The notes beneath the pieces were generated by a model. It was not told the origin of the DNA, made no database searches, and worked only from the letters and a program-made list of their open reading frames with translations. DNA of 64,000 nucleotides. Source: Treponema sp. GTDB lineage: Bacteria; Spirochaetota; Spirochaetia; Treponematales; Breznakiellaceae. The stretch spans positions 1-64,000 of the forward strand of contig WQXI01000004.1 of NCBI GenBank assembly GCA_009784935.1, written 5' to 3'. The translations under genes and the position numbers were made by a program. Every line of letters starts with the position of its first letter. Positions within the stretch are counted from its first letter, which is position 1. This document shows positions 14,005 to 22,258 of this stretch, piece after piece.

Positions 14005-15742
14005 ATTTCAGCAAGCTGACTTTTTACCTGTCTGCAAAGACGATCTAAAAAAGCGCGGCTGGAAAGAGTGCGACTTTATTTTTGTTTCGGGTGACGCCTA
14101 TGTGGATCACCCGTCTTTTGCGACAGCGCTTATCTGCCGCGCGCTGGAAGCCGAAGGTTTTCGTGTTGGCATTATCCCCCAGCCAAACTGGAAAGACACA
14201 TCATCTTATACTGTTTTAGGAAGACCCCGCCTTGGCTTTTTAGTCGGAGCCGGAAACATGGATTCTATGGTTGCGCATTACACTGCCGCAAAACGAAAAC
14301 GTTCTGATGACGCGTATTCGCCCGGCGGAAAAAGCTGTTTGCGTCCGGACAGAGCAACTCTTGTTTATACCGAAGGAATACGGCGCGCTTACAAAGATAC
14401 CGGACAATCAAGAATTGCTGTAATCATCGGAGGAATCGAAGCGAGTCTTAGGCGTTTTGCGCACTATGATTATTGGTCGGACAATGTGCGCCGTTCGATA
14501 CTGCTGGATTCTAAAGCTGATATTTTAGTTTACGGCATGGGAGAAAAGCCGCTTTTACAAATTGCGCAAAGGCTTGCCGCCGGTGAATCAATCAGCAGTA
14601 TTCAAAATGTTAAAGGAACAAACATTCGTGTTCATGGCAGGGATAGTATAGCAAAATGGAATGAAGCAGTTTTGCTTCCCGCTTACGAAAAAATAAAAGA
14701 TAAAGACGAAGGTTCATTACGCGCATACGCAGAACACTTTATTCTGCAAAAACAAAACGCAGATCCTTTAACAGCAAAACCGTTAGCCGAAGAAAATGAC
14801 GGAGACCGCTGGGTTATTCAAAATCCGCCTATTATACCGCTTACAACAGAAGAAATGGATAAATTATACGAACTGCCGTTTACGCGAAAAGCTCACCCGA
14901 TGTACAAAGAAGGAATAAATGCGCTTAAAGAAGTTTCGTTTTCGTTGATTTCCAGCCGCGGGTGCTTCGGCGGCTGTTCTTTTTGCGCCATTACAAACCA
15001 TCAGGGACGGGCAATTACAGGACGCAGTAAGGAAAGCCTTATGCGCGAAGCGCAAAAACTAATAAAAGACAAAGATTTTAAAGGTTATATTCACGATGTT
15101 GGCGGCCCTACAGCAAACTTTTTTCGCCCTGCATGCGATAGGCAAAAAAGCGGCGGCTTTTGTACAGAACGCGAATGTCTCTACCCTGCTCCATGTCCAA
15201 AATTAAAAGCCGATCACAGCGAGTATCTAAAAACGCTGGAAGCCCTGCGAAAAATACCGGGCATTAAAAAAGTTTTTATCCGCTCCGGCATAAGATTCGA
15301 TTTTATTCAATATGATAAAAAAACCGGCAGCGTATTCTTAGAAACTATAGTAAAAAATCATGTAAGCGGGCAATTAAAAGCCGCCCCGGAACACGTAAGT
15401 GTTAATGTTCTTAATGCAATGGGAAAATGTTCAATTGAATGCTATGAAAAATTCAAAAATGATTTTACGCAATTAAATAAAAAACTTGGGTTAAAACAAT
15501 ATTTACTGCCGTATTTTATTTCCGCTCATCCGGGCGCAGATCTTAAAGAAGCCGAAGAACTTGCAAAGTACTGCAAAAAAACCGGCTTTACTCCCGAACA
15601 AACTCAGGAGTTTTATCCGACTCCCGGCACAATTTCTACCGTAATGTACTATACCGGTTTGGATCCGCGTTCTATGAAACCTATATATACCGCAAAGGGA
15701 GACAAGGAACGGCGCAGACAAAAAGAATTGCTAATTAAATAA
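13988..15742 (+). CDS. YgiQ family radical SAM protein
   Basis: 584 residues. The N-terminus has the YgiQ signature (FLPVCKDDLKKRGW, then VSGDAYVDHPSFATALICR). The radical-SAM cluster motif is CFGGCSFC (C-x3-C-x2-C) at about residue 325, and the C-terminal part EFYPTPGTISTVMYYTGLDP is also typical. The precise reaction of the family is not established. The frame can start at a TTG (13988) that overlaps the stop of the NifU-like gene; the N-terminal homology starts a few residues later, so this or a nearby in-frame alternative start is likely. Translation is probably coupled. Confidence 0.9.
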   Translation: MSASNKFQQADFLPVCKDDLKKRGWKECDFIFVSGDAYVDHPSFATALICRALEAEGFRVGIIPQPNWKDTSSYTVLGRPRLGFLVGAGNMDSMVAHYTAAKRKRSDDAYSPGGKSCLRPDRATLVYTEGIRRAYKDTGQSRIAVIIGGIEASLRRFAHYDYWSDNVRRSILLDSKADILVYGMGEKPLLQIAQRLAAGESISSIQNVKGTNIRVHGRDSIAKWNEAVLLPAYEKIKDKDEGSLRAYAEHFILQKQNADPLTAKPLAEENDGDRWVIQNPPIIPLTTEEMDKLYELPFTRKAHPMYKEGINALKEVSFSLISSRGCFGGCSFCAITNHQGRAITGRSKESLMREAQKLIKDKDFKGYIHDVGGPTANFFRPACDRQKSGGFCTERECLYPAPCPKLKADHSEYLKTLEALRKIPGIKKVFIRSGIRFDFIQYDKKTGSVFLETIVKNHVSGQLKAAPEHVSVNVLNAMGKCSIECYEKFKNDFTQLNKKLGLKQYLLPYFISAHPGADLKEAEELAKYCKKTGFTPEQTQEFYPTPGTISTVMYYTGLDPRSMKPIYTAKGDKERRRQKELLIK

Positions 15743-15756
15743 ACTGCATGTATAAT
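15728..15756 (+). promoter_or_regulatory. Promoter directly abutting a start codon
   Basis: TTGCTA (15728-15733), a 17-bp spacer and TATAAT (15751-15756). Five bases later comes the ATG at 15762; the -35 overlaps the end of the YgiQ gene. Confidence 0.7.
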
Positions 15757-15761
15757 AAAGT

Positions 15762-16994
15762 ATGAAGAAGTTAATTTGTTTTTCTCTGATATTATCAATC
15801 TTTATTTTTCAATTGTCTGCGCAGATAACATTTACGCTAAAATCTGCGCCTGCCAATTTGGATGTTTATTATAATAATGTTTTGATTAGACCTGTTTCGT
15901 CAGCCAACGGCCACCGCAGTTACCGTATTGCAGGACATGGAATGCTGAGATTCAGCGCTGACGGCTACACATCAATCGAACACCGCAGTAATTTACTTCC
16001 TGTAAGAAACGGAATCGTCGGCATAAAACTCGAAAACGAAAACGGCATTGCATCGCTGCTGCGCGAATTTCCTACAGGTATAATGCCCAAGAGCGCTTAT
16101 TTTTCTCCCGACGGACGCCGCCTGTTTGTTCCTTTGCTTGGACAGCATGGAATCGATGTTTTTTGGCGATCGAGAGACAATCTGATATTCGAAAAACGCC
16201 TCAATGTACCGGGCAGCAGAGCGGCGGGTTTTGTAGAAGCGTTATGCGACGAAAGACGCCGTGAATTATGGGTTTCCAACATGGAAGAAAATAAAGTTCA
16301 TATTTATGATTTAGATCAATTAACATATAAAACGTCGCTAAACACAGGCGGCGTGTTTCCAAAAGTTATAGCGCAAAGTCCAAACGGCGGCATAACAGTA
16401 GTTTCTAATTGGAAAAGCATGGATATAAGCGTTTTTGATTCTGATTCAAAAGCGCTCCTTCGCAGAATTCCTGTCGGAGGAACTCCGCGCGGCATGGCTT
16501 TTTCGCCTGATGGCAATCTTCTTTATACTGCAATATATGATGAGCCGCTGGTTGTTGTTGTAAACATGGAACAGAATAGAATTGTATCGCGCTTTAGGCT
16601 GTATTCCGGAGCTGGAGCAGCGCGCCATATTATTTACAGTGACGGAAAACTTTATGTGTCCGACATGCTCAGAGGAACTGTAAATATTTTAGACGCGCCG
16701 ACAGGCGCTCTTTTGCGTTCCAGGCGCATTGGGCTTAATATTAATACGATTGTTTTATCTCCCGACGAACGTTATGTCTTTGCTTCATCGCGCGGAACCA
16801 ACAACCCGGAAGACTATACAAGACCGGGACCTGATTTCGGCGCTGTTTATATATTAAACGCAGATGATCTTTCTCTCGCAGAAAGAATCTGGGGACGCAA
16901 TCAGCCGACAGGACTTGCGATTTCGCCTGATGGCAGACATATGGTCTTTACAGATTTTTTGGACAACAATTTGCAGTTATACCGTTTAAACTAA
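15762..16994 (+). CDS. Secreted YVTN-type beta-propeller protein
   Basis: 410 residues. A signal peptide (ICFSLILSIFIFQLSAQ) is followed by a short beta domain (~20-95) like PEGA/carboxypeptidase-regulatory folds. Repeated propeller blades are marked by SPDGRRLFVPLLG, SPNGGITVVSNW, SPDGNLLYTAIYD, SPDERYVFASSRG and SPDGRHMVFTDF, the YVTN/lactonase-like repeat. No catalytic motif is obvious; such proteins often bind ligands or other surface proteins. The ATG lies where the promoter would initiate, and no ribosome site is present. Confidence 0.85.
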   Translation: MKKLICFSLILSIFIFQLSAQITFTLKSAPANLDVYYNNVLIRPVSSANGHRSYRIAGHGMLRFSADGYTSIEHRSNLLPVRNGIVGIKLENENGIASLLREFPTGIMPKSAYFSPDGRRLFVPLLGQHGIDVFWRSRDNLIFEKRLNVPGSRAAGFVEALCDERRRELWVSNMEENKVHIYDLDQLTYKTSLNTGGVFPKVIAQSPNGGITVVSNWKSMDISVFDSDSKALLRRIPVGGTPRGMAFSPDGNLLYTAIYDEPLVVVVNMEQNRIVSRFRLYSGAGAARHIIYSDGKLYVSDMLRGTVNILDAPTGALLRSRRIGLNINTIVLSPDERYVFASSRGTNNPEDYTRPGPDFGAVYILNADDLSLAERIWGRNQPTGLAISPDGRHMVFTDFLDNNLQLYRLN

Positions 16995-17002
16995 AAGTTA
17001 AA

Positions 17003-17776
17003 TCAACCATAGCCATAGTGTCCGTCAGTTGACTCCGGTATTTTGGTGCCAAATCCGCCTGCTGCATTACGTGATAATCCGGAAAGTGTCTTAAAACGGT
17101 AAAAAATACTTTTAAACTTTGAAGGTTTAGAAACTTTTATCTCACTTGGCTCCTCATCTCCGTAAGTATGCAATATAGAAACACCTGCCTCTTGGTAACG
17201 CAGCAAAATGTGCGATAGATCTTCTTTTATTTTATTATAAATAGAGTCCTTTTCTGTACGGAGAATCACTCTGTTAATTCCGTTTCTTAACATAAAAGAA
17301 GCAGAAGGCATGTCCTGCGGAAAAACACACCAGCGATTATCGAAAGTACCGGGCTGCTTTCTAAAACCTGACGTTCTTCTGGAATCCAATAAAAATACTG
17401 GAGGCGCATTATTTCTTATACTCACAGATTTTAAAGTCTCCGCTCCTTTAAATAATGCCTTTGCAAGATTTTGCACATCTACCGCCATTACCATAAATTT
17501 GTCTCCGTATACTCCGTTGTACAAAGGCACAGGCCGGTAACCGCTGTATGCGAGTGTAAGGCTTTCTTCGACTCCCGTATGTTCCGGAATATCGATAACA
17601 ACAGCCGTATTCTGCTGATAACCTGCAAACCATCTAAGCGAGGAAGGAATATTTAGTTCGATATTTTCGAGGTATGTTTTTTCCGGGATATTACTCGCAA
17701 ACAAAACAGGCTTTGCCCACTCTGTCCACAGCGCGTTATCGGGAGCCCAGATTTTATATGCTTCTATTCCGTTCAT
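17003..17776 (-). CDS. Uncharacterised protein linked to ATP-grasp gene
   Basis: 257 residues, no signal peptide or membrane helix. Features seen: FAGYQQNTAVVIDIPEHTGV, a central YSGYRPVPLYNGVYGD and FLLDSRRTSG. No known family recognised. The gene begins 2 bases after the end of the glutathionylspermidine-synthase-like gene, so it is the third gene of a tight operon and probably belongs to the same process. The C-terminal 40 residues are low-complexity (Gly/Ser). Confidence 0.65.
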   Translation of the reverse strand: MNGIEAYKIWAPDNALWTEWAKPVLFASNIPEKTYLENIELNIPSSLRWFAGYQQNTAVVIDIPEHTGVEESLTLAYSGYRPVPLYNGVYGDKFMVMAVDVQNLAKALFKGAETLKSVSIRNNAPPVFLLDSRRTSGFRKQPGTFDNRWCVFPQDMPSASFMLRNGINRVILRTEKDSIYNKIKEDLSHILLRYQEAGVSILHTYGDEEPSEIKVSKPSKFKSIFYRFKTLSGLSRNAAGGFGTKIPESTDGHYGYG

Positions 17777-17778
17777 AA

Positions 17779-19017
17779 CTAATTCTCCTTCTCTATCAAT
17801 ATTGGTATGTCCATTGCCTTTGAGTCAATGCGCGGATACGAACTAATTCGGCCGTAAAATCCGGCGCATTTATTTTGGACAGTGAACGCGCCGATACAAA
17901 TGTGATATTCGCTGCCGTCATCCGCTAAAACCGGCTGACTATTAAAACGTTTTTGAATGATCCAGTCACCCGGATATTTTTTTACTGCTTTTTTTATTTT
18001 ATCCATTTCTTTTTTGGTTATTGCTTCTTTAATCGATATCCCTTCTCCGACACGCCCAAACGCAGGTTTATGAATCCAATCATCATCAATGGCTGATGTT
18101 ATAGATTTTGACTTAGGATCGAAAGTTACAGGTAAAAATTTCTTCCAAAAAGGGATATCAATACCCAGCGAATCCCAAATTAATGGCAGCCGTTTTGACT
18201 GCGCAAAGATCGCCGCCGGATGATTGCATGACGGCGTAACAGTATCATAATACCCCTGCCAATTTGAATTTTTAGAAAGGTTTACAAGCCATTCCAGCGG
18301 AAAAAATCTGACAATACCGTCAACAGCGCATTCCTTTTTGTTAATAATACAAAAAGCTTTTTTATTTTTCCATTTAATTAAATCCGGAGCCGCATAAATT
18401 ACCTGCAGTCCGTTTTGGCTGAAACAATCTCCCAAAAATTGCATAACCTGCCTGTCATCAGAATACGACGTAGCATGTACAAAAGCAATTGTTCCGTCAT
18501 TCTTAATTTTTTTCTTAAAAGCTTCCAGCAGCAGCTTATCAACATTTTCCGCAAACGCTGTATAAACACCTCTGTCTTCGTTTATATACTTACCCGCAAT
18601 TTTTGGCCATAGTGATGCTTCTGCCAATCCGCCGGGAACATCGCTGTTTACTTCTGACACTGCCCAGCCGTCAGTCACAGGATGAAAGTCAAAACGCATA
18701 AGCCGCACATTTTGTTCTGCTTTATAATCTGACAGGCGGGGCAGTTCTTTTATAATCTGCGGCAAAAACCCGAGTTTTTTTGCAAGCGGCAGATTATGAA
18801 TCAGAGCTTCTTCCATTAGAACAGTCTCTTTTGACATTTGTTCCGCCCATTGACCAAGCTTCTGCGCAGTTTCTTCTTTAATGACAATCGCATGTTTTGC
18901 AATTGTGTTTTGATCTGCAACCTGCGGGTCCCACTTGTACGCGTTAAAAATCAAATCTGTACGGTACTCGCAGTATTTATCGGGATTTATTGCGGATAAT
19001 CGCAAAGACGCGCTCAT
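17779..19017 (-). CDS. ATP-grasp protein of the glutathionylspermidine synthase type
   Basis: 412 residues. The signature RFDFHPVTDGWAVSEVNSD and PGGLAEAS near residue 120, the ATP-grasp lid KPAFGRVGEGISI and the region WIIQKRFNSQPV near the end follow the GSP_synth (YgiC/YjfC) family pattern. Related enzymes join an amine to a peptide-like acid with ATP; the actual substrate of this branch is unknown. It overlaps the upstream membrane-protein gene by four bases (ATGA). Confidence 0.82.
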   Translation of the reverse strand: MSASLRLSAINPDKYCEYRTDLIFNAYKWDPQVADQNTIAKHAIVIKEETAQKLGQWAEQMSKETVLMEEALIHNLPLAKKLGFLPQIIKELPRLSDYKAEQNVRLMRFDFHPVTDGWAVSEVNSDVPGGLAEASLWPKIAGKYINEDRGVYTAFAENVDKLLLEAFKKKIKNDGTIAFVHATSYSDDRQVMQFLGDCFSQNGLQVIYAAPDLIKWKNKKAFCIINKKECAVDGIVRFFPLEWLVNLSKNSNWQGYYDTVTPSCNHPAAIFAQSKRLPLIWDSLGIDIPFWKKFLPVTFDPKSKSITSAIDDDWIHKPAFGRVGEGISIKEAITKKEMDKIKKAVKKYPGDWIIQKRFNSQPVLADDGSEYHICIGAFTVQNKCAGFYGRISSYPRIDSKAMDIPILIEKEN

Positions 19018-19757
19018 ACCATACCTTTACGGCTGCCAAAATTTTTATAGTAAAGTTCTATTAATATCATAACAAAGGTAAGCGGCAGAACAGGCCAGCC
19101 GATCAAAAATTCCTCGGCAGTTTTGGAAAAAGATGTCCAATCGCCGGAACAGGCATAACCTAAAATAGCGCCGCATAAAACCAGATAAATACCGAACCGA
19201 ATGCCGCACCCTACATTGCGTTCTATAGTAATGCGTTCAAATATATCTGTGAATAAGTGTAAAATAATTCCCAAAACTGCCCAAGAGACAAGGCCGAAAG
19301 CTCCTGCAAATAAAACACACCACCAGCCGGGACCATCTCCTGTGTTTGCGCCTGCATATATGGCTGACAGCGAAATAAACGCTCCGATGATTACAGGCAA
19401 GGCAGCTTTGTTTCCAAGGTGCAAAACGTCATCATTCCAGATTATTCCAAAGCAGACGGACATTAACAAAAGCCCTGTAAAAATCCAAGAGTATCCCAGC
19501 ACAACATAAAAGATTTTATAAAGATAGCTGTCTACTACATCAAACGAAGCAAAAAAACTTAAAAAGACATACATAGAAACTGCAAAGAAAACAGGAAGCC
19601 ATCCAAGAATTACTTTGGCAGTTTTATTCTTCTCTTTTGGCCATGCTTTTATCAATGGGCGGTACCATCTCAGCAAAAAGACAAAAAGCATTATGCAGGA
19701 AAATATAAAAACAAAAAATTCTTCGGATCCCAAAAAAATATTTAATTCTTCTCTCAT
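19014..19757 (-). CDS. Polytopic membrane protein, first gene of the ATP-grasp cluster
   Basis: 247 residues with about seven hydrophobic segments (VFIFSCIMLFVFLLRW, FAVSMYVFLSFFA, IFTGLLLMSVCFGII, PVIIGAFISLSAIYAG, CVLFAGAFGLVSWAVLGII, FGIYLVLCGAILGYACS, LPLTFVMILIELYY). No known family recognised. Overlap with the ATP-grasp gene suggests the product is used or exported at the membrane. Confidence 0.7.
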   Translation of the reverse strand: MREELNIFLGSEEFFVFIFSCIMLFVFLLRWYRPLIKAWPKEKNKTAKVILGWLPVFFAVSMYVFLSFFASFDVVDSYLYKIFYVVLGYSWIFTGLLLMSVCFGIIWNDDVLHLGNKAALPVIIGAFISLSAIYAGANTGDGPGWWCVLFAGAFGLVSWAVLGIILHLFTDIFERITIERNVGCGIRFGIYLVLCGAILGYACSGDWTSFSKTAEEFLIGWPVLPLTFVMILIELYYKNFGSRKGMV

Positions 19758-19789
19758 TTAATTCATTTTATCATAAAATTAAGAAAATT

Positions 19790-20761
19790 TCATCTGTCAT
19801 TTAAGTCATTAAGAAAATATTCCTGCCACTGCTTTTCGATTCCGGCAAGAGTTTCTTCTCTGTTTATCCGGTTTTTAAGATTGGTTCCCCATTTTAAGTT
19901 TTCGCAGAAAAAGGCGAAAAACCGCCTTGCGCGTGAGATATGAAACTCCGGCGGTTGATGTTCTGCAAGAAGCTCAATAAAACGTAAACCTACTTCCTCA
20001 ATATTAAAACTTTCTTCCTCTCTGCGTTCTCCGTGCCTCTGTGTTTCTGTGTGAGTATCTTCCATAGCCTTCGCTTGAGCGAAAATCCATGGCTGCCGAA
20101 CTGCTGCCCTGCCTACCATAACCGCGTCGCAAGAACTCCCTGCTCTGCGGACAAGTTCTTGGGCATTGGCGATGTCCCCGTTTCCGGCTACGGGTATCTT
20201 CAATTCATTTTTCAGCATTTCGACATATCCCCAGCGGGCAAGCCGTTTAAACTTTTGCGTTACTATCCTCGGATGAAGGGTAATTAGTTCAACCCCTTCG
20301 GCTTGGAGCGCCTTGCAGAAATTTGCTAAATACTCAAAATCTTCGGTAAAACCGGTACGCAATTTTACGCTGAGACGGCGTTTTACATTCGGCCTGACAC
20401 AAGAAATAAGTTCTCTAGCGCGGTCAATAGAAGCCATCCATGCGGCGCCTGCGCCTGATTTTCGGATTAATGGCGCGCTGCACCCCATATTAATATCGAT
20501 TCCGCCGCATTCAAGTTTGTCTAATAAGGCGGCTACCTTGGATAATGAGCCGGAATCGGAGCCGACAAGCTGATATATGCATTTTTCGGGCTTTGGAGCG
20601 GCGTCAATATACCATTTTTCGAAAGGACCATTTGCCAAAAACGCCTTGGCGCTGATCATTTCGGAAAAATACTCGTCACACCCCCCAAAATCTTCGATTA
20701 GTTCTCTAAGCGCCCTATGGCTAATTTCTGCCATGGGGGCTAAAAAAAACTGTTTTTTCAC
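19790..20761 (-). CDS. tRNA-dihydrouridine synthase (Dus family)
   Basis: 323 residues from a GTG at 20761 that has GGAG six bases upstream; an in-frame TTG at 20773 lacks spacing. FMN-dependent reduction of uridines in tRNA. FFLAPMAEISHRALR (FMN-binding start), INMGCSAPLIRKSGAGAAWM (catalytic Cys; Ser replaces the usual Pro after it), KLRTGF, LHPR, GNGDI and MVGRAAVRQPWIF are family motifs in order. Residues ~233-250 (DTHTETQRHGERREEESFN) are not Dus-like: they are a translated copy of the dispersed CACAGAG repeat inserted in frame. Confidence 0.92.
   Translation of the reverse strand: MKKQFFLAPMAEISHRALRELIEDFGGCDEYFSEMISAKAFLANGPFEKWYIDAAPKPEKCIYQLVGSDSGSLSKVAALLDKLECGGIDINMGCSAPLIRKSGAGAAWMASIDRARELISCVRPNVKRRLSVKLRTGFTEDFEYLANFCKALQAEGVELITLHPRIVTQKFKRLARWGYVEMLKNELKIPVAGNGDIANAQELVRRAGSSCDAVMVGRAAVRQPWIFAQAKAMEDTHTETQRHGERREEESFNIEEVGLRFIELLAEHQPPEFHISRARRFFAFFCENLKWGTNLKNRINREETLAGIEKQWQEYFLNDLNDR
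20013..20062. repeat. CACAGAG-type repeat inserted in frame within dus
   Basis: On the plus strand it reads TTCCTCTCTGCGTTCTCCGT and GCCTCTGTGTTTCTGTGTGAG, the same string type as the intergenic copies at 3523 and 4888. Its translation gives the His/Glu/Arg-rich insert of the Dus protein. Confidence 0.75.
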
Positions 20762-20803
20762 CGAATTCTCCAAATTCTTCTATAAATTTGCGCTGACAAA
20801 CAC

Positions 20804-20832
20804 TTGACTAATTTTGAATTATAGCATATATT
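20804..20832 (+). promoter_or_regulatory. Promoter of the CheY-like gene
   Basis: TTGACT (20804-20809), a 17-bp spacer and TATATT (20827-20832). The GAGGAG ribosome site (20841-20846) and the ATG (20855) follow. Confidence 0.7.
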
Positions 20833-20854
20833 TTTAGAAAGAGGAGCGTACAGG

Positions 20855-21292
20855 ATGATAGCAAAGACTGATATGCCTAATATCAATGAAAAAACCGCTG
20901 AAGGAATTAAACCGGAGGGTGTCCCATACCGTGTTCTGGTCGTTGACGATTCAATGTTCATCGCCAAGCAGCTAGGACAGATCTTTACCTCAGAAGGTTT
21001 TGATGTAGCGGATACAGCTGCCGACGGAGCCCAAGGGGTAGAAAAGTACAAGGCTTTGCATCCAAACATCGATTTGGTTACCATGGATATTACCATGCCG
21101 GTTATGGATGGCGTTTCCGCGTTGGAAAAAATTCTCGAATTTGACAAGAATGCCAATATAATCATGGTGAGCGCGCTGGGTAAAGAAGATGTGGTAAAAA
21201 AATGCCTCCTAATGGGAGCCAAAAGTTACATCGTAAAGCCCTTGGACAGAAAGAAAGTTCTGGAAAGAGTTGTTTCGGTTCTTAAGCGCTAA
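20855..21292 (+). CDS. Stand-alone CheY-like response regulator
   Basis: 145 residues: a ~25-residue N-terminal extension, then a receiver domain (VLVVDDSMFIAKQL with the acidic pair; VTMDITMPVMDG with the phosphorylated Asp; MVSALGKEDV with Ser/Thr; SYIVKPLDRKKV with the conserved Lys). There is no output domain, so it is a single-domain regulator like CheY or the FrzZ/PilG type. No kinase gene is nearby. It has its own promoter and strong ribosome site. Confidence 0.9.
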   Translation: MIAKTDMPNINEKTAEGIKPEGVPYRVLVVDDSMFIAKQLGQIFTSEGFDVADTAADGAQGVEKYKALHPNIDLVTMDITMPVMDGVSALEKILEFDKNANIIMVSALGKEDVVKKCLLMGAKSYIVKPLDRKKVLERVVSVLKR

Positions 21293-21342
21293 GGTTTAAG
21301 TAATATTACAAAAAAAAATCTCGAATTGACGTGAGGAAATAA

Positions 21343-22128
21343 ATGCGTTTAGTTATCCACTCCGATTATGAAAAAGCCAGCCGCTGGGCTGCGCGGTACA
21401 TAGCGGGGAAGATTAACGCACAAAATAAAAATAAACCATTTGTTCTTGGGCTTCCTACAGGTTCCAGCCCTTTGGGGATTTACAAAGAATTTGTCAAAAT
21501 GCACAAGGAAGGGAAACTCTCCTTTAAAAACGTACGCACTTTTAACATGGATGAATATATCGGGCTTCCTCCCAGCCATCCGCAAAGTTACCATTATTTT
21601 ATGATGGAAAATCTTTTTAATCACATTGATATAGACAAAAAGCATGTACATATGCTTGACGGCATGGCAAAAGACCTCGATACCGAATGCAGGCTCTACG
21701 AAGAAAAGATAACAGCAGAAGGCGGAATTGATTTTTTCCTGGGCGGTATGGGCGGCGACGGACACATTGCTTTTAACGAACCAGGTTCTTCTCTTGTCTC
21801 ACGCACAAGAATGAAGACTCTAACGATGGAATCAAGGCTCGCCAACGCGCGTTTTTTTGAAGGCAATCTAGATAAAATGCCTACTACCGCTTTAACTGTC
21901 GGCGTAGGGACTGTGATGGATTCGCGCGAAATTATGCTCATAGTCAGCGGCAGAGCCAAGTCGCGAGCGCTTAAGGCAGTAATAGAAGAAGGCATTAATC
22001 ACATGTGGACAGTATCGTGCCTGCAAATGCACCCAAAAGCAGTAATAGTATGCGATGACGAAGCGACAGAAGAATTAAAAGTAGGCACTGTTAATTATTT
22101 TAAGGATTTAGAGAAAGACAATCTATAA
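21343..22128 (+). CDS. nagB: Glucosamine-6-phosphate deaminase
   Basis: 261 residues, full family length. It converts GlcN-6-P to fructose-6-P and ammonia, feeding amino sugars into glycolysis. GLPTGSSPLGIY (sugar phosphate loop), FNMDEYIGLP (catalytic Asp), FFLGGMGGDGHIAFNEPGSS and the allosteric-type segment SRTRMKTLT are present. RBS TGAGGA. No nag operon partners lie around it. A CACAGAG repeat starts 22 bases after its stop. Confidence 0.95.
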   Translation: MRLVIHSDYEKASRWAARYIAGKINAQNKNKPFVLGLPTGSSPLGIYKEFVKMHKEGKLSFKNVRTFNMDEYIGLPPSHPQSYHYFMMENLFNHIDIDKKHVHMLDGMAKDLDTECRLYEEKITAEGGIDFFLGGMGGDGHIAFNEPGSSLVSRTRMKTLTMESRLANARFFEGNLDKMPTTALTVGVGTVMDSREIMLIVSGRAKSRALKAVIEEGINHMWTVSCLQMHPKAVIVCDDEATEELKVGTVNYFKDLEKDNL

Positions 22129-22149
22129 TTTGAAATAATAAGAATATTA

Positions 22150-22258
22150 CCACAGAGTACACGGAGTTTCACGAAGAGATGAAGAGATTGCTTTTAAATA
22201 ACTCCATAAGACTCCAAGTTGTTCAAAGGAAAGCAGTTCTCTGTGGTTTACTTTTTCT
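22150..22258. repeat. Inverted-repeat element of CACAGAG family spanning a gene start
   Basis: Left arm ACCACAGAGTACACGGAG at 22150, right arm ending CTCTGTGGTTTA near 22258, with an inner CTCC..ACTCC portion. The right two-thirds are translated as the first ~26 residues of the NlpC/P60-like protein. Confidence 0.6.
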
